From assembly GCA_032718475.1 (NCBI GenBank), contig JAUCBJ010007142.1, positions 1-31,571 of the forward strand: 31,571 nt of DNA, read 5' to 3'. The notes beneath the pieces are model-generated. The model saw nothing but the letters and a program-made list of their open reading frames with translations, did no database searches and was not told where the DNA came from. Below are positions 1 through 9,985 of this stretch, piece by piece. The position numbers and the translations under genes were made by a program. Source of the stretch: Nemertoderma westbladi (Eukaryota; Xenacoelomorpha; Nemertodermatida; Nemertodermatidae). Each line of letters begins with the position of its first letter. The stretch's first letter is position 1.

Positions 1-390
1 AGATTTTGATTTATTAGATTTGCAAATATTAAATAATTAATATTTGAGATGGGCACCGATTTATTCCAGAACTTGTCTGGGGACGTTAACCACTGATTCT
101 AGAATTTGTCTTTCAAGTATATCGGTGGGTGCCGCGATATCTTAATCGACTAGAATTACAGATGGTCAAAGGGTTTAACAGATTTATTTTGCGTTATACG
201 CTACTGTTAAAGGGACATCACGCTACTATATGTATTATTTAATATACGGTATGAGAGCAATATCGCACGAAGCAATGTCAGTGTGAAGAGGCAAGTCGTT
301 TCCAAGGTCTACCCAGAGCTTGGTTTAGCCGAGACACGAGGATCTGAACTTTGCATTCCTAATACTCTGCCTACCAATAATACTTAAATA
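1..390. other. AT-rich intergenic DNA with no recognised gene
   Basis: I see no open frame or splice-flanked exon here. Two related 14-17 base stretches (about 75-91 and 108-124, of the form TTCYAGAAYTTGTC) lie between short GGCACC and GGTGCC words at about 52 and 127, so a weak hairpin is possible. On the minus strand, positions 335-350 resemble a loose tRNA B-box, but no matching A-box is convincing. The Tc1 element interrupts this DNA at the TA dinucleotide at 391-392. Confidence 0.5.
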
Positions 391-392
391 TA

Positions 393-1878
393 CAGTCGTG
401 GCCAAAAGTCTTGCACCAAAGTAGATTTTGTAATGGGTTTTAACTACGTGTATATGAATATATTGAATTTAATGCGTTTTTATGTCATAACCAAATAAGA
501 AAGCAGGTCACAGGACATAATGGAATATTTCTGACGCTATTTATTCCAAGTGTGACATGTGATAGGTGTCAGTACCCACATTGGTAGGCCTACAGCTACG
601 CCATACCTACTGCAGTACTGGTAGGTTGTTTAGATTACTACAGTACTACTGTGAGCTTGTTGCAAGTTACTGCAATTACTAGCTGCAATGGTTAAGAAAG
701 CTTTAATCTCATTGGAGAAACGCGGGAAGGCAGTTGCGTTGAAGGAGGAGGGCTATACAGATCGAGAAGTTGGTAAGCGTTTGGGAATCAGTCACACATC
801 AGTTTCACGACTAGTGAGGAAGGAATGTGTTCATGGAACATTGGTGGATCGACCCCGATCTGGAAGACCACGTGTTACTTCTAAGTATACCGATAATAGA
901 ATACGGCGAGCAGCAGTGAAATCCCCAACCATCACTTCTGCTGCCATCCAGGGATCATTAGGCCACCCTTCAACTGATAATCAGCCAAATGTCCGCACTA
1001 TTCGAAGGCGGTTGGTGGAAGAGTTCGACCTCAGGTCACATAGGGCTGCAAAGAAACCCCTTCTAACGGCAAAGAATCGAAAGGACCGATTAGAATTTTG
1101 TTAAAAGTATAAAGACTGGGGAACAGAAGATTGGGACAAAGTAATGTTTTCGGATGAAAGTAACTTCCTGCAGTTTGGGCGAGTGGCAAAGAACGTTAGA
1201 CGCCCTGTAAACGAGCGTTATAATCCACATTATATTTCGCCAACTGTTAAGAATCCTCCTCACGTCATGGTCTGGGGCGCTTTCACCTCACAAGGACGGG
1301 GGCCACTATGGTTTCTGCCAAAAGGTACCACCATGAACTCGAAAGTGTACCTGAAGATGCTGCAGGAGAAGTTGGCCACCCACATGGAAATAACAGGTGC
1401 AACAACGTTCCAGCAGGATGGTGCTCCTTGCCATACTGCTGGGATCGTGAAGAAGTGGATTGGGGATCAAGGGATTGTGCCATTAATGTGGCCAGGGAAT
1501 AGCCCTGACCTAAATCCTATTGAGAACCTTTGGGTCATAATGAAGGCTAAGGTAGCACAGAAGCGCCCTAGTAGTATGGCTGAACTAATTAATATAATAA
1601 AGCGGGTGTGGGTACTGGAGATATCACAAGATTATTGTAGAAACTTAATTCACAGTATGCCGCGCCGTATAGAGTCAGTCATCATAAATAAAGGCCTACA
1701 CACTAAATACTGATACCACAGTACCTGATAACTTGCAGACTAGTATAATGGTGTATATCTATAATTTGAACATATATACATATATAAATACAGTTATTTA
1801 TATACAAAAAACATTATTTAACTTATACTATAAAACATACCAAATTGGCGTTTGGTGCAAGACTTTTGGCCACGACTG
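393..1878 (+). mobile_element. Tc1/mariner-superfamily DNA transposon, full length
   Basis: The element is 1486 bp. It is bounded by perfect 28-bp terminal inverted repeats (393-420 and 1851-1878) that begin CAGTCGTGGCC, and it is flanked by TA dinucleotides at 391-392 and 1879-1880, the TA target duplication expected of Tc1/mariner. It carries one transposase frame, which is broken by a single stop. The perfect match between the two ends suggests a fairly recent insertion. The DNA on either side is AT-rich and shows no gene at the insertion point. Confidence 0.96.
688..1713 (+). pseudogene. Tc1-like DD34E transposase, one in-frame stop
   Basis: The protein would cut and paste the surrounding element by binding its inverted repeats. 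The N-terminal part has a helix-turn-helix (about residues 10-45), a GRPR AT-hook-like linker (about 58-62) and a second DNA-binding helix region before residue 120. The catalytic part has the Tc1 motifs MFSDES, QQDGAPCH and SPDLNPIENLW. Its triad is D156, D244 and E279 by codon count from 688, exactly the DD34E spacing. Total length, about 341 codons, is normal for the family. The frame is the same throughout; the only visible lesion is a TAA at 1102-1104, just after LEFC, where relatives usually have a lysine codon. The ATG at 688 is the first one before the helix-turn-helix. As it stands the gene gives a 138-residue DNA-binding fragment and a separate 189-codon catalytic frame. Confidence 0.93.
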
Positions 1879-1880
1879 TA

Positions 1881-2191
1881 GTAGTGGCTTTATTGTACTT
1901 TAATAAGTACGGACATTTCATCTTACTGTAGTTACGTATTTATAATATAATACGGACAGTAAGGAAAGAGAAAATATAATTATTTCTTCGCCGTCTCACT
2001 AAATATAATATAAGTAATGACGTACGTAATAAACACGAATATATTGCACTATTCTACAAAATAATCGCTAAATAATATTCTACTAGATTAAATAAAACGA
2101 TTATAATAAAATTACATAGTGATACATACATAAATATAAAAATAATAAAATAATATAAAATAATAGAGTCACACGCCCACTCCGAACGATA
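1881..2191. other. AT-rich DNA between Tc1 element and BEL/Pao frame
   Basis: This is the 3' flank of the BEL/Pao frame, which reads on the minus strand. On that strand a purine-rich stretch (GGAGTGGGCG, about 2176-2185) is followed by TGTGACTC, which could be a polypurine tract and the start of a 3' LTR. I found no matching copy on the 5' side, so no LTR is called. No coding potential is visible. Confidence 0.4.
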
Positions 2192-5100
2192 TTAAGTTGG
2201 GGAGTCCCTAGATGTCGGTTGGATTAGGGAAGTGGTCGTGGGAAGAGTTTCTTGCCTTCCATAGTTTCCGGAGAGCTCTCTGTCTCTTTCCAGTAAACAT
2301 AAACGTCCCACTGGGCGATTGAGCTGTTGAGTCTCAAAGACTATCCCTGGTTTCTTAAAGTTCCGCCGCATGACGACGAGCTCTACTGATCGCACCAAAC
2401 CATCGCTCGAGATATAAGTCTCGATGATACGTCCTGTTTGCCATCGCTTACGTGGGAGATCGGGGTCCACAATAAGCACCATGTCTCCAGCGCTGACGTT
2501 TTCTTGCTGCGCAAACCACTTAGTTCGAAGTTGTAGAGTGGGCAGGTAATGTTTCTCGAAATGGTCAGCGAAACGACGGGATAGCAACTGCATAAGTTGC
2601 CAGGTTCGACGGCAGTACTCGTCTCCGTCTGTAATCTCCGATCGTGGGAGCATGGCTACGGGTTTCTTCAGTAGAAAGTGCGCGGGTGTTAGCGCTTCCA
2701 GGGAATCAGGATTTGAAGAGACTGGCATAAGCGGTCTTTCGTTGAGATAGGCGGCGATTTCCTCCATTAACGTCCGCAATAGTTCGTCGGTGAGATAAGC
2801 GCGACAAGGTACAATAAAGTGGAACGCAGTCTTCACGCTCCTAATCAATCTCTCCCAACTTCCTCCCCACCAAGGGGCGTCGGCGGCGTTGAAGGTCCAG
2901 CTAGACGCTGTTATCCTTAGCTGATCGTCCACCTGTCTTTTGTTCCAGTCCTTTACGTAAGCTTGAATTTCGTTGTTGGCGCCAATGAAGTTCGTTCCCT
3001 TATCCGATCTCATCGTGTTACTGGTTCCGAAACGAGCGATCTGTCGTCGTAAACTCAACACGAAGCTGTTGGTGGATAGATCGTTTACCATATCGAGATG
3101 GATAGCTCTACAAGTCATACAAACGAAGATGACACACCATCTCTTGACTATAGTCCGGGCACGATATACTTCAATAGGGCCAAATAAATCCACACCGGTA
3201 TTAGTAAAGGGTGGTTCATAGAAGCTTACTCTTTCCCTAGGTAATTCTGCCTCTCGCTGTGTCAAAGGCCTACTGAATGCTTTCCTACAGGGTATGCAGT
3301 TCCTAAGAACTTGGTTCAGAGCCCTACGGGGTTTATAAAAATAGTAGCGAGTTCGAATTTCGCTCAGAACTCGTTCTCTACCAGCATGGTACAGTTTGCT
3401 ATGAACATCTACAATTATCTTGATTTGTATGTCAAGATTTCTAATGAGGATGGGAAACTTAGTGTCAAAGGATAATGGGGCGTTGGTTAGCCTACCTCCA
3501 ACACGTATTAACCCATCTATCATGGTACTAGAGAAGCGATCCCTTAAGCGCATCTGTGGATTTCTTAACAACAGGAAATACTTATCGGAATCCTCATAGC
3601 ATTGTAGAAGTCTCAGCATCTGTTTGTTGGTTTCATCATGCTCCTGGTAACTGATCTTTTCCTTTAGAAACCTGTCGGATATCTTGTATTTAGGAAGATC
3701 TTTAACAACATGGACTCGTGCAGATGTTGATGGAGCATCATCACTATTGGTCTTTGTCCCGGAGTAACGATGATGAAAACATCGTTTCAAATAGGTAACA
3801 GCTTTACAGAGCCGATTCCAGGAACTGTAGTGACGTATCGCTCGCTGCAAGAGAGGTGAGAGTCCTTGCGAAATATCTGGTATTCCAGATTTCCAATCCT
3901 TGTCACGGATTTCCAAGACTTCTCTAGTCGTGGCGGTGGGTTTCTGATCCAAAGCATCCTCTCCGGAAGTAAATAATACCGATAGATCAACCGCAGGTTT
4001 AAACAACTTCGATTTACTCGCTCGAGTTTTGGGTTTAACTTTCTCCGCTCCCTTGGCCTGTCTGATCTCTGCTGTTGTGAGATGGGGAGGCCATTCTTCT
4101 TCTTCTCTGTAGAGAAAGTCGGGTCCTCCTAACCATTCGGGAGTATTTACCAATTCCTTTGGAGTCGCTCCTCGGGACGCGATGTCTGCTGGATTAATCG
4201 TTCCGGGGCAATGTCTCCATTGGTCCATCGTCGTGCGACTAAGTATGATGGCTACCCTGTTGGTAACGAAGACGCTGAACTGACAGACTTCATTGGTTAT
4301 ATACTCTAACACGAGTAAAGCGTCGGTCCAATAGACAGTTTTCTCTAATGGATAGTCAATCTGTTCGGTTACATTCCGGCCGATGGCTGTAGCGTATAGA
4401 GCCGCTTTTAACTCCGCTCGAGGAACTTTCAACTTGTTGTTGATTAATGCCTTAGAAGTAACCAAGGCGACTTTGATTCCATCCGGAGTTTCCACTCTTA
4501 GGTAGGCTACTATACTTATTCCCATATCGCTGGCGTCTCCAAACACATGGAGTTGATAGGAATACGTAGGGAGAACATGACCAAAATATGAACGGGAAAT
4601 TAGAAAATCCTCGATAGCTGGCAGAGAATCTTCCCATTTCATCCACTTCTTCAATAATTCTCCCTTAAGTGGATCGTCCCATGAGTGGTTTTCAAGCCAC
4701 ATTTGTTGTACCAAACTACGAGCAATCAATATAACTGGGCTAATAAATCCCAATGGATCGAAATAAGTGCTCAGTATACTTAAGCAAATCCGTTTGGTTC
4801 GAACTGGATTATCTCGCTGTTTTAGCTGGAAAAACAGGATATCTCGCTCTGTGTCCCATTTCAAGCCGAGTGTCTTGGTCTCTGGCAGATCATCTTTGAT
4901 CAAATCGAGATCTTTCGCTCCTCGATCTTCCGCAGGGGTCGACTCCAGAAACTCACGGGAGTTGCTGGTGAATTTCGTTAATCGAAACCCACCTCTTTTT
5001 AAGCACTCTACCATTCCTTTAGCGACCTCAATGGCTTCCTCAACTGATGGGAGGGACTTCAGATTGTCGTCCATGTATATGTCTCTCTTAATGTTGTCGA

Positions 5101-8100
5101 TCACTTCCTTAGAGAAGGCCTCTCTGTTGTCCTCTGCAGTGGTACGCACTACCGAACAGGCGTTGGAAGGGCTTGAGATTATCCCAAAGGCCTGGATGGT
5201 CATCCAGTACTCCACCGGTTTCTGGTTGAGGTCTCCTTCGGGCCACCATAGAAATCGTAAGCTATCTCGATCCCTATCCAACACTTTGACTTGCAAGAAC
5301 ATGCCTTCTATATCGGAGGCGAAAGCAATCGAATATTGTCTCAATCTTAAAAGAATTCCCAACAAAGATTGAAGTAAGTTGGGTCCGGGTAACAATTCAG
5401 AGTTAAGGGATTGACCCATGTAAAGAGCGGAGCCATCAAACACTACTCTCACTTCATTGGGTTTACCGGGTTTAGGAACGTAATGGTGAGTTAAATAATA
5501 CGTTCTTTCAGTCACAGGTGTTTCTTCCGGTACCCTCTCCGCGTATCCCTTATTAATAAATTTTTCCAGCTGTGTTTGATACATTGCTTTAGCTGAAGAA
5601 TTAGCCGTAAGGCGTCGATGGAGTTGCGCGATTCTTTTTTCCGCCAAAGGTCTGTTATTGATGAACTTCGGTTCTTTCTTGCGAAAAGGTAAACCGACTT
5701 CATACCTACCTTGATCTTTGATGAAACGTGTAGTCGTCTCTTGGATCTGCTTGGCCCTTTCCTCTTCCACTGATAAGGCTTTATCGTAGGAATTGGGCTC
5801 TACCGCCTCTTGCGTAAAGAATCGTACGGCATGTTCATCCCGAATCTTGGCATTATGACGCTCAATGACGTCATTTAACTCGTCGTTATAAGCTTCTCGT
5901 TCAGATGGATAGAGAAGTTGACATAAGTTCACTTGGTTTTGCCAAGCCTCGTTTTCCTTAAGGAGATCGATGGTATTCTCCTCATCAAAAAGCTGGTGAA
6001 CGTCGTCGTTATCTGAGGAGTATGGAATTCCCTCAGTTGAGTTGTCTCCCTCACTGGTATCATCTTCCCATTCACTCACCTGGCATACGCTCTCTGGCGG
6101 TAGTCTTTCTCTGAGTGTTCTACGGGAAGGGCCAGTAAAGTACCAACCTACTCTAGTTCTTACCGCATAGGTCTGTAGGGGCTGCGGTTGAGCAGGCCGT
6201 TTCTCTAACGTCTCCAGCGCCTCATGCGCGTTTTGGCCGATGAGTATTTGCACTCCAGGATAATCAGTCTGGAATCGAGGTATGTTAAGATGTTGGATGC
6301 TCTCATCCTCGTCCCAATTATAAAGGTCTGCTTGAGTAGTAGCGAAGTTCTTTATAGCCACCATTTTCACTGACCTTATGCTGTGTTCTCCTAGTTCGTC
6401 CTGGGGGGTGGACAACGCTCCTACATAATAATCAGCTGTTATTGTAGATTTCAAAACTTGCATAATGCCTGACATGTTGAGCTTAGTTTGGAACTTGGGT
6501 TGTCCAGCAAATATATTTTCGGCTAGCTCTTTATCGATGAATGTTCCTGTGCTGCCGGAGTCCAGGAGGGCGTTCACTACATAACTCCGTTTAGGTCCGT
6601 GCACCCTTACCTGCACCACAGGAAACTCTCGGATCCCTACATTGGAAGATGGCTCTTTCCAAGATGGTTGTCGTTCAGAAGTAGTTAGAGTGAAGTCGCT
6701 GTCTGTATCCTTTTCATATGTGAGTGCTCGATACACTGCGGTATTTATCATGTAACAGGATTCGTTTTCGTCGGAGAACTCGTCTGTATAGAATCCTTCC
6801 ATCTCAGATTGATCAGTGTCGTTCACATCACTGAATTGGACATGTAGCTCGGAATCACTCACCTGATTCGGACTATTTCGATCGAATTCAGCGTGCAACA
6901 AGATATGATGTTTCGCACCACACTTTGCACACCTTATGTCAGAGAAACAGGTTCGCCGTTGGTGTCCTTGTCTGAGGCAATTATAACATAACCGCTTATC
7001 CCACATGACTTCGCGTCTCTCCGTTAATGATTTCTTTAGAAATTCATCACACCTATTCAAATGGTGGGTCCCGTCACACAGCGCACATTTCGGTTTGATG
7101 TTACTTACCTTATTCTGAGTCACATTGTGTACACTTGCCTTTTCTTCGGGCTTTCTCACTTGAATTCTCTTGGGAGACGTAGGAGGAGTTTTTCTTACCT
7201 GTTCTCTCCTGTCATTTGATCGAGACTTGAATTTACTCACCTGATCTTTAGGAATTTTATTTACGTAATAAGATCTATCAGTGTCTTTCCCGCTATCTTC
7301 TCCTTGAGAAGTCTGGCTTTCGCCGTCGTCTGTATAACATACTGGTGTTACCTTTCTCCTAGAGACGGGTTTTTCACTTACCTTGTTTTCCGGTGTTTTC
7401 TCTCTGGACAGTTTCAGGAGCTGTAATTTCACTTCTCCATCTAGGAATGACATGAGATCAGACATGGTAGGGTCTCTTTGTTGTTGTTCCATCATATATA
7501 GTACTTTCTTATCCCAGCGTGTGCCTACCCCACCTTTCGGTAAAGTAGAAGCCACAGCTCCAATGACCATAGAACTTTGGTATTCATGAGACTTACCTAA
7601 CCAATCTAATTGTCTACAGATCTCTTGAATCTCATCGGAAAACTCTATTATCCCACTGTTGATGAACTTTCTGGGCGCTACTAATTTTGCATATAAATAC
7701 TTAGCGATGTTATTCCTATTACCATACCTGATGTTTAGTGTGTCCCAAACTTGTCTTAATCCGTCTGGATGTCCAATAAACTTTAACGCCATTAACTTGG
7801 GAGATCCTTCCAAGCACTCGATGAGGTATCTAAGTTTTTCTCCATTAGATAGTACAGAGTTCTGTATGTTATCTTTGTAATATTCATTAAAAGGTAACCA
7901 TTTCATCTCATCTCCATTGAACTTGACGATCTCTCCAACCTTTACCGCTTGCCGGGCTTCGGTTCTAGCCATTTGACGCGTAAAACTTTCTTGGGCCATC
8001 GTGTTATTCAATATCGAGTTATCGGTATATAAATTTCTCGGATTATGATCCGGTCTATAGGGAATATCATTATCAACAGGTCTATAATTGCCCTTAATAG

Positions 8101-9985
8101 GGTTCACTATAGGAGTTTCTACTTCGCTAGCAGTATAGATGCGTGTAGGCTCCACACCTTGCGCATGAGATACTTCAGACCTAACGGGTTGACACATTGT
8201 TACAGAGGGTGGTGGTATACCCTTTTTTAAGTTTACTAATTTATCGCGCTCTAGCGCGATATTTTGCTGCACTTCTTGCAACTCTAACTTACTTTCCCTC
8301 ACTGTTCCCTTTAAATGTTGGACAGTCCCTTCCAACTCTCGGACCTGTTGGGAGGAGCGTATCCGATTCTCCTTCATCTCTCCGAGGAGAATATCCATCC
8401 CCCGCCGTCTCTCGTCTACCCAATCAACCGCCGAAACGGGATCCGCCAACGTCGTAGCGGGCAGACGAGGGGCAATGGGCGACAAATTTGGAATATTTCG
8501 CTCGGGGTCCAGGACCTGAACTGTCTCCCGGGCAGTTCTATGGGGCACAGGTAGCTTAGTGCTATGCAGAGGGAATTTATAGGTAGCTTCAGGGAGCACA
8601 GGTGTATCTATTACCGAAGGGGTGATTTCAAGAACAGGCCTACTTATTTCAGGCTCATCTACTATAGTAGGGAGTCTTTCTATTGTAATTATTTGGTCTG
8701 TGGGTTCTGTACTCTCTAAGTTGGTGTTATTTAGTTGCCTTCTAACAGCTGGAGGCAAATCAGGCAATTTCTGACGGTGGAATGTTCTTTTACGTCTGCT
8801 TAGGCGGGATCGGTTTCCTACGCCTTCAGTGTCGGTGGTATCGCCTTCCTCAGATGATGTATAACCTTGTCGTTTGGGAGTAGATCGATTCATCATCTGC
8901 ATATTACTAGCTGTTAACTGTTTATTAAAGTTATCTTGCCTCTCTTGAAGATTTTCCAACTCTAGTTGGGTTGTCTCTTCAGATGCCCTCCGTTCTGCTT
9001 CTGCCACTGCTATCTTTCTTTCTGCTTCTGCCGCTGCCGCTTTCCTTTCCGCAGCTGCCGCTTTTGCCTCTGCCGCTGCCTCTGTTGCCTTTCGTTCCGC
9101 TTCTGCCGCTGCCACTGCCGCTGCTGCTGTCTTTCTATCTTCTATACGTTTTTTCTTTACTTGTTCTTCTTGAACCTTGGCGATGCGGAGTTGTTCATCG
9201 AATTTAGCTTGGTTCGCCGCTAACCTATCCACATCAATTGCATCTAACACAAGTTTGGCTCCTTCGCTGTTAGGGCTAAGTCCCTCCAGCCTTCTCCTCA
9301 ACTCGTCATCTCCTAAAAAACGCTGATAGTCTGACAGATAGATGTCAATGGCATCCTTCTTATGCGGTTTCTCTGCCGTCGCTTCACTTTCCACTTGGGA
9401 AAAAGTAGCGTCTGTTGATTCTCCATGGGTTGAGCGCTCCTCCAACTGAGCTTTCCACTGAGCTGCTCCTTGAACCTGGCGACTCACCCGTTGAAACCAA
9501 GTCTTTGCGGCAACTTGCAACGACGTGTCTTGTTTTCTTTTAGAAGCCTCCTCAAAGGCGGATAAGATTAGCCTAATCCGCAGAACTCTTTCTCTAACTT
9601 GATAAAGCAGCTGTCCCTGCTCTTGAGGTCCTTGAGGTTGTTTAAACAGTTGTTTTTCTACTCGCTCCATAGAGCTGAAGAATCCCTGTGCGTATCCGGC
9701 TGCGGACCTCTTCCACACAGCTGGATCGATGGTTTCCTTGGCTACTCCCATCCGGTGTATGTCTTCCCAGGCAGCTTCTGATAAATCAAACGGGAGTCCG
9801 GGTCCGGGGAAGTTCCATTGCGACTCGACAATAGACTTCAATTCTTCCCTCGTGTATCCCGCATAACTATCTCTAGTTGGTCGTTGACTTCTCACCCAAT
9901 CGATCTGGTGTTCTTCCACCGCGATCAATAACCTAGTGAGTACGGCTGCAGGAAGGATGAGAAGGGGATCCGTATAAAACCGCAT
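2192..9985 (-). CDS. BEL/Pao gag-pol polyprotein, uninterrupted
   Basis: This single 2597-codon frame encodes the proteins for retrotransposition. Approximate residues: an Ala/Glu/Lys-rich coiled coil 275-345; a Pro-rich, charged stretch 350-520; a second coiled coil 530-590; a DUF1759-type gag core 680-860; three zinc-binding Cys/His clusters 967-1030, including CYNC-x4-H-x4-C; an aspartic protease with LLDSGSTGTF near 1137; a reverse transcriptase with DIYMDD near 1635; an A17-type segment; RNase H with VFGDAS near 1813; an integrase with an HHCC-like zinc site 2195-2230 and triad D (GVDLFGP, 2265), D (SDKGTNF, 2328), E (GGSWERL, 2375); and a DUF5641-like end near 2500. BEL/Pao polyproteins are usually about 1700-2000 residues, so the first 670 or so are extra. 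The ATG at 9985 overlaps the upstream frame in the +1 register. With no stop or frameshift in 7.8 kb, the copy may be young or under selection. It is certainly a retroelement; the BEL/Pao assignment is strong. Confidence 0.95.
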   Translation of the reverse strand: MRFYTDPLLILPAAVLTRLLIAVEEHQIDWVRSQRPTRDSYAGYTREELKSIVESQWNFPGPGLPFDLSEAAWEDIHRMGVAKETIDPAVWKRSAAGYAQGFFSSMERVEKQLFKQPQGPQEQGQLLYQVRERVLRIRLILSAFEEASKRKQDTSLQVAAKTWFQRVSRQVQGAAQWKAQLEERSTHGESTDATFSQVESEATAEKPHKKDAIDIYLSDYQRFLGDDELRRRLEGLSPNSEGAKLVLDAIDVDRLAANQAKFDEQLRIAKVQEEQVKKKRIEDRKTAAAAVAAAEAERKATEAAAEAKAAAAERKAAAAEAERKIAVAEAERRASEETTQLELENLQERQDNFNKQLTASNMQMMNRSTPKRQGYTSSEEGDTTDTEGVGNRSRLSRRKRTFHRQKLPDLPPAVRRQLNNTNLESTEPTDQIITIERLPTIVDEPEISRPVLEITPSVIDTPVLPEATYKFPLHSTKLPVPHRTARETVQVLDPERNIPNLSPIAPRLPATTLADPVSAVDWVDERRRGMDILLGEMKENRIRSSQQVRELEGTVQHLKGTVRESKLELQEVQQNIALERDKLVNLKKGIPPPSVTMCQPVRSEVSHAQGVEPTRIYTASEVETPIVNPIKGNYRPVDNDIPYRPDHNPRNLYTDNSILNNTMAQESFTRQMARTEARQAVKVGEIVKFNGDEMKWLPFNEYYKDNIQNSVLSNGEKLRYLIECLEGSPKLMALKFIGHPDGLRQVWDTLNIRYGNRNNIAKYLYAKLVAPRKFINSGIIEFSDEIQEICRQLDWLGKSHEYQSSMVIGAVASTLPKGGVGTRWDKKVLYMMEQQQRDPTMSDLMSFLDGEVKLQLLKLSREKTPENKVSEKPVSRRKVTPVCYTDDGESQTSQGEDSGKDTDRSYYVNKIPKDQVSKFKSRSNDRREQVRKTPPTSPKRIQVRKPEEKASVHNVTQNKVSNIKPKCALCDGTHHLNRCDEFLKKSLTERREVMWDKRLCYNCLRQGHQRRTCFSDIRCAKCGAKHHILLHAEFDRNSPNQVSDSELHVQFSDVNDTDQSEMEGFYTDEFSDENESCYMINTAVYRALTYEKDTDSDFTLTTSERQPSWKEPSSNVGIREFPVVQVRVHGPKRSYVVNALLDSGSTGTFIDKELAENIFAGQPKFQTKLNMSGIMQVLKSTITADYYVGALSTPQDELGEHSIRSVKMVAIKNFATTQADLYNWDEDESIQHLNIPRFQTDYPGVQILIGQNAHEALETLEKRPAQPQPLQTYAVRTRVGWYFTGPSRRTLRERLPPESVCQVSEWEDDTSEGDNSTEGIPYSSDNDDVHQLFDEENTIDLLKENEAWQNQVNLCQLLYPSEREAYNDELNDVIERHNAKIRDEHAVRFFTQEAVEPNSYDKALSVEEERAKQIQETTTRFIKDQGRYEVGLPFRKKEPKFINNRPLAEKRIAQLHRRLTANSSAKAMYQTQLEKFINKGYAERVPEETPVTERTYYLTHHYVPKPGKPNEVRVVFDGSALYMGQSLNSELLPGPNLLQSLLGILLRLRQYSIAFASDIEGMFLQVKVLDRDRDSLRFLWWPEGDLNQKPVEYWMTIQAFGIISSPSNACSVVRTTAEDNREAFSKEVIDNIKRDIYMDDNLKSLPSVEEAIEVAKGMVECLKRGGFRLTKFTSNSREFLESTPAEDRGAKDLDLIKDDLPETKTLGLKWDTERDILFFQLKQRDNPVRTKRICLSILSTYFDPLGFISPVILIARSLVQQMWLENHSWDDPLKGELLKKWMKWEDSLPAIEDFLISRSYFGHVLPTYSYQLHVFGDASDMGISIVAYLRVETPDGIKVALVTSKALINNKLKVPRAELKAALYATAIGRNVTEQIDYPLEKTVYWTDALLVLEYITNEVCQFSVFVTNRVAIILSRTTMDQWRHCPGTINPADIASRGATPKELVNTPEWLGGPDFLYREEEEWPPHLTTAEIRQAKGAEKVKPKTRASKSKLFKPAVDLSVLFTSGEDALDQKPTATTREVLEIRDKDWKSGIPDISQGLSPLLQRAIRHYSSWNRLCKAVTYLKRCFHHRYSGTKTNSDDAPSTSARVHVVKDLPKYKISDRFLKEKISYQEHDETNKQMLRLLQCYEDSDKYFLLLRNPQMRLRDRFSSTMIDGLIRVGGRLTNAPLSFDTKFPILIRNLDIQIKIIVDVHSKLYHAGRERVLSEIRTRYYFYKPRRALNQVLRNCIPCRKAFSRPLTQREAELPRERVSFYEPPFTNTGVDLFGPIEVYRARTIVKRWCVIFVCMTCRAIHLDMVNDLSTNSFVLSLRRQIARFGTSNTMRSDKGTNFIGANNEIQAYVKDWNKRQVDDQLRITASSWTFNAADAPWWGGSWERLIRSVKTAFHFIVPCRAYLTDELLRTLMEEIAAYLNERPLMPVSSNPDSLEALTPAHFLLKKPVAMLPRSEITDGDEYCRRTWQLMQLLSRRFADHFEKHYLPTLQLRTKWFAQQENVSAGDMVLIVDPDLPRKRWQTGRIIETYISSDGLVRSVELVVMRRNFKKPGIVFETQQLNRPVGRLCLLERDRELSGNYGRQETLPTTTSLIQPTSRDSPT

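Noticed and set aside
2000-2175. 3' LTR of the BEL/Pao element starting at TGTGAC on the minus strand
   Set aside because: A purine-rich stretch precedes it, but no matching sequence was found upstream of the coding region, so the LTR cannot be supported.
4767-5372. 201-codon plus-strand frame
   Set aside because: It lies entirely antisense to the reverse transcriptase of the BEL/Pao element and has no recognisable domain.
8966-9223. Cys/Leu-rich open frames on the plus strand
   Set aside because: They are antisense shadows of the Ala/Glu/Lys coiled coil of the BEL/Pao gag. Repeated GCX codons on one strand make Cys/Arg or Leu/Pro runs on the other.
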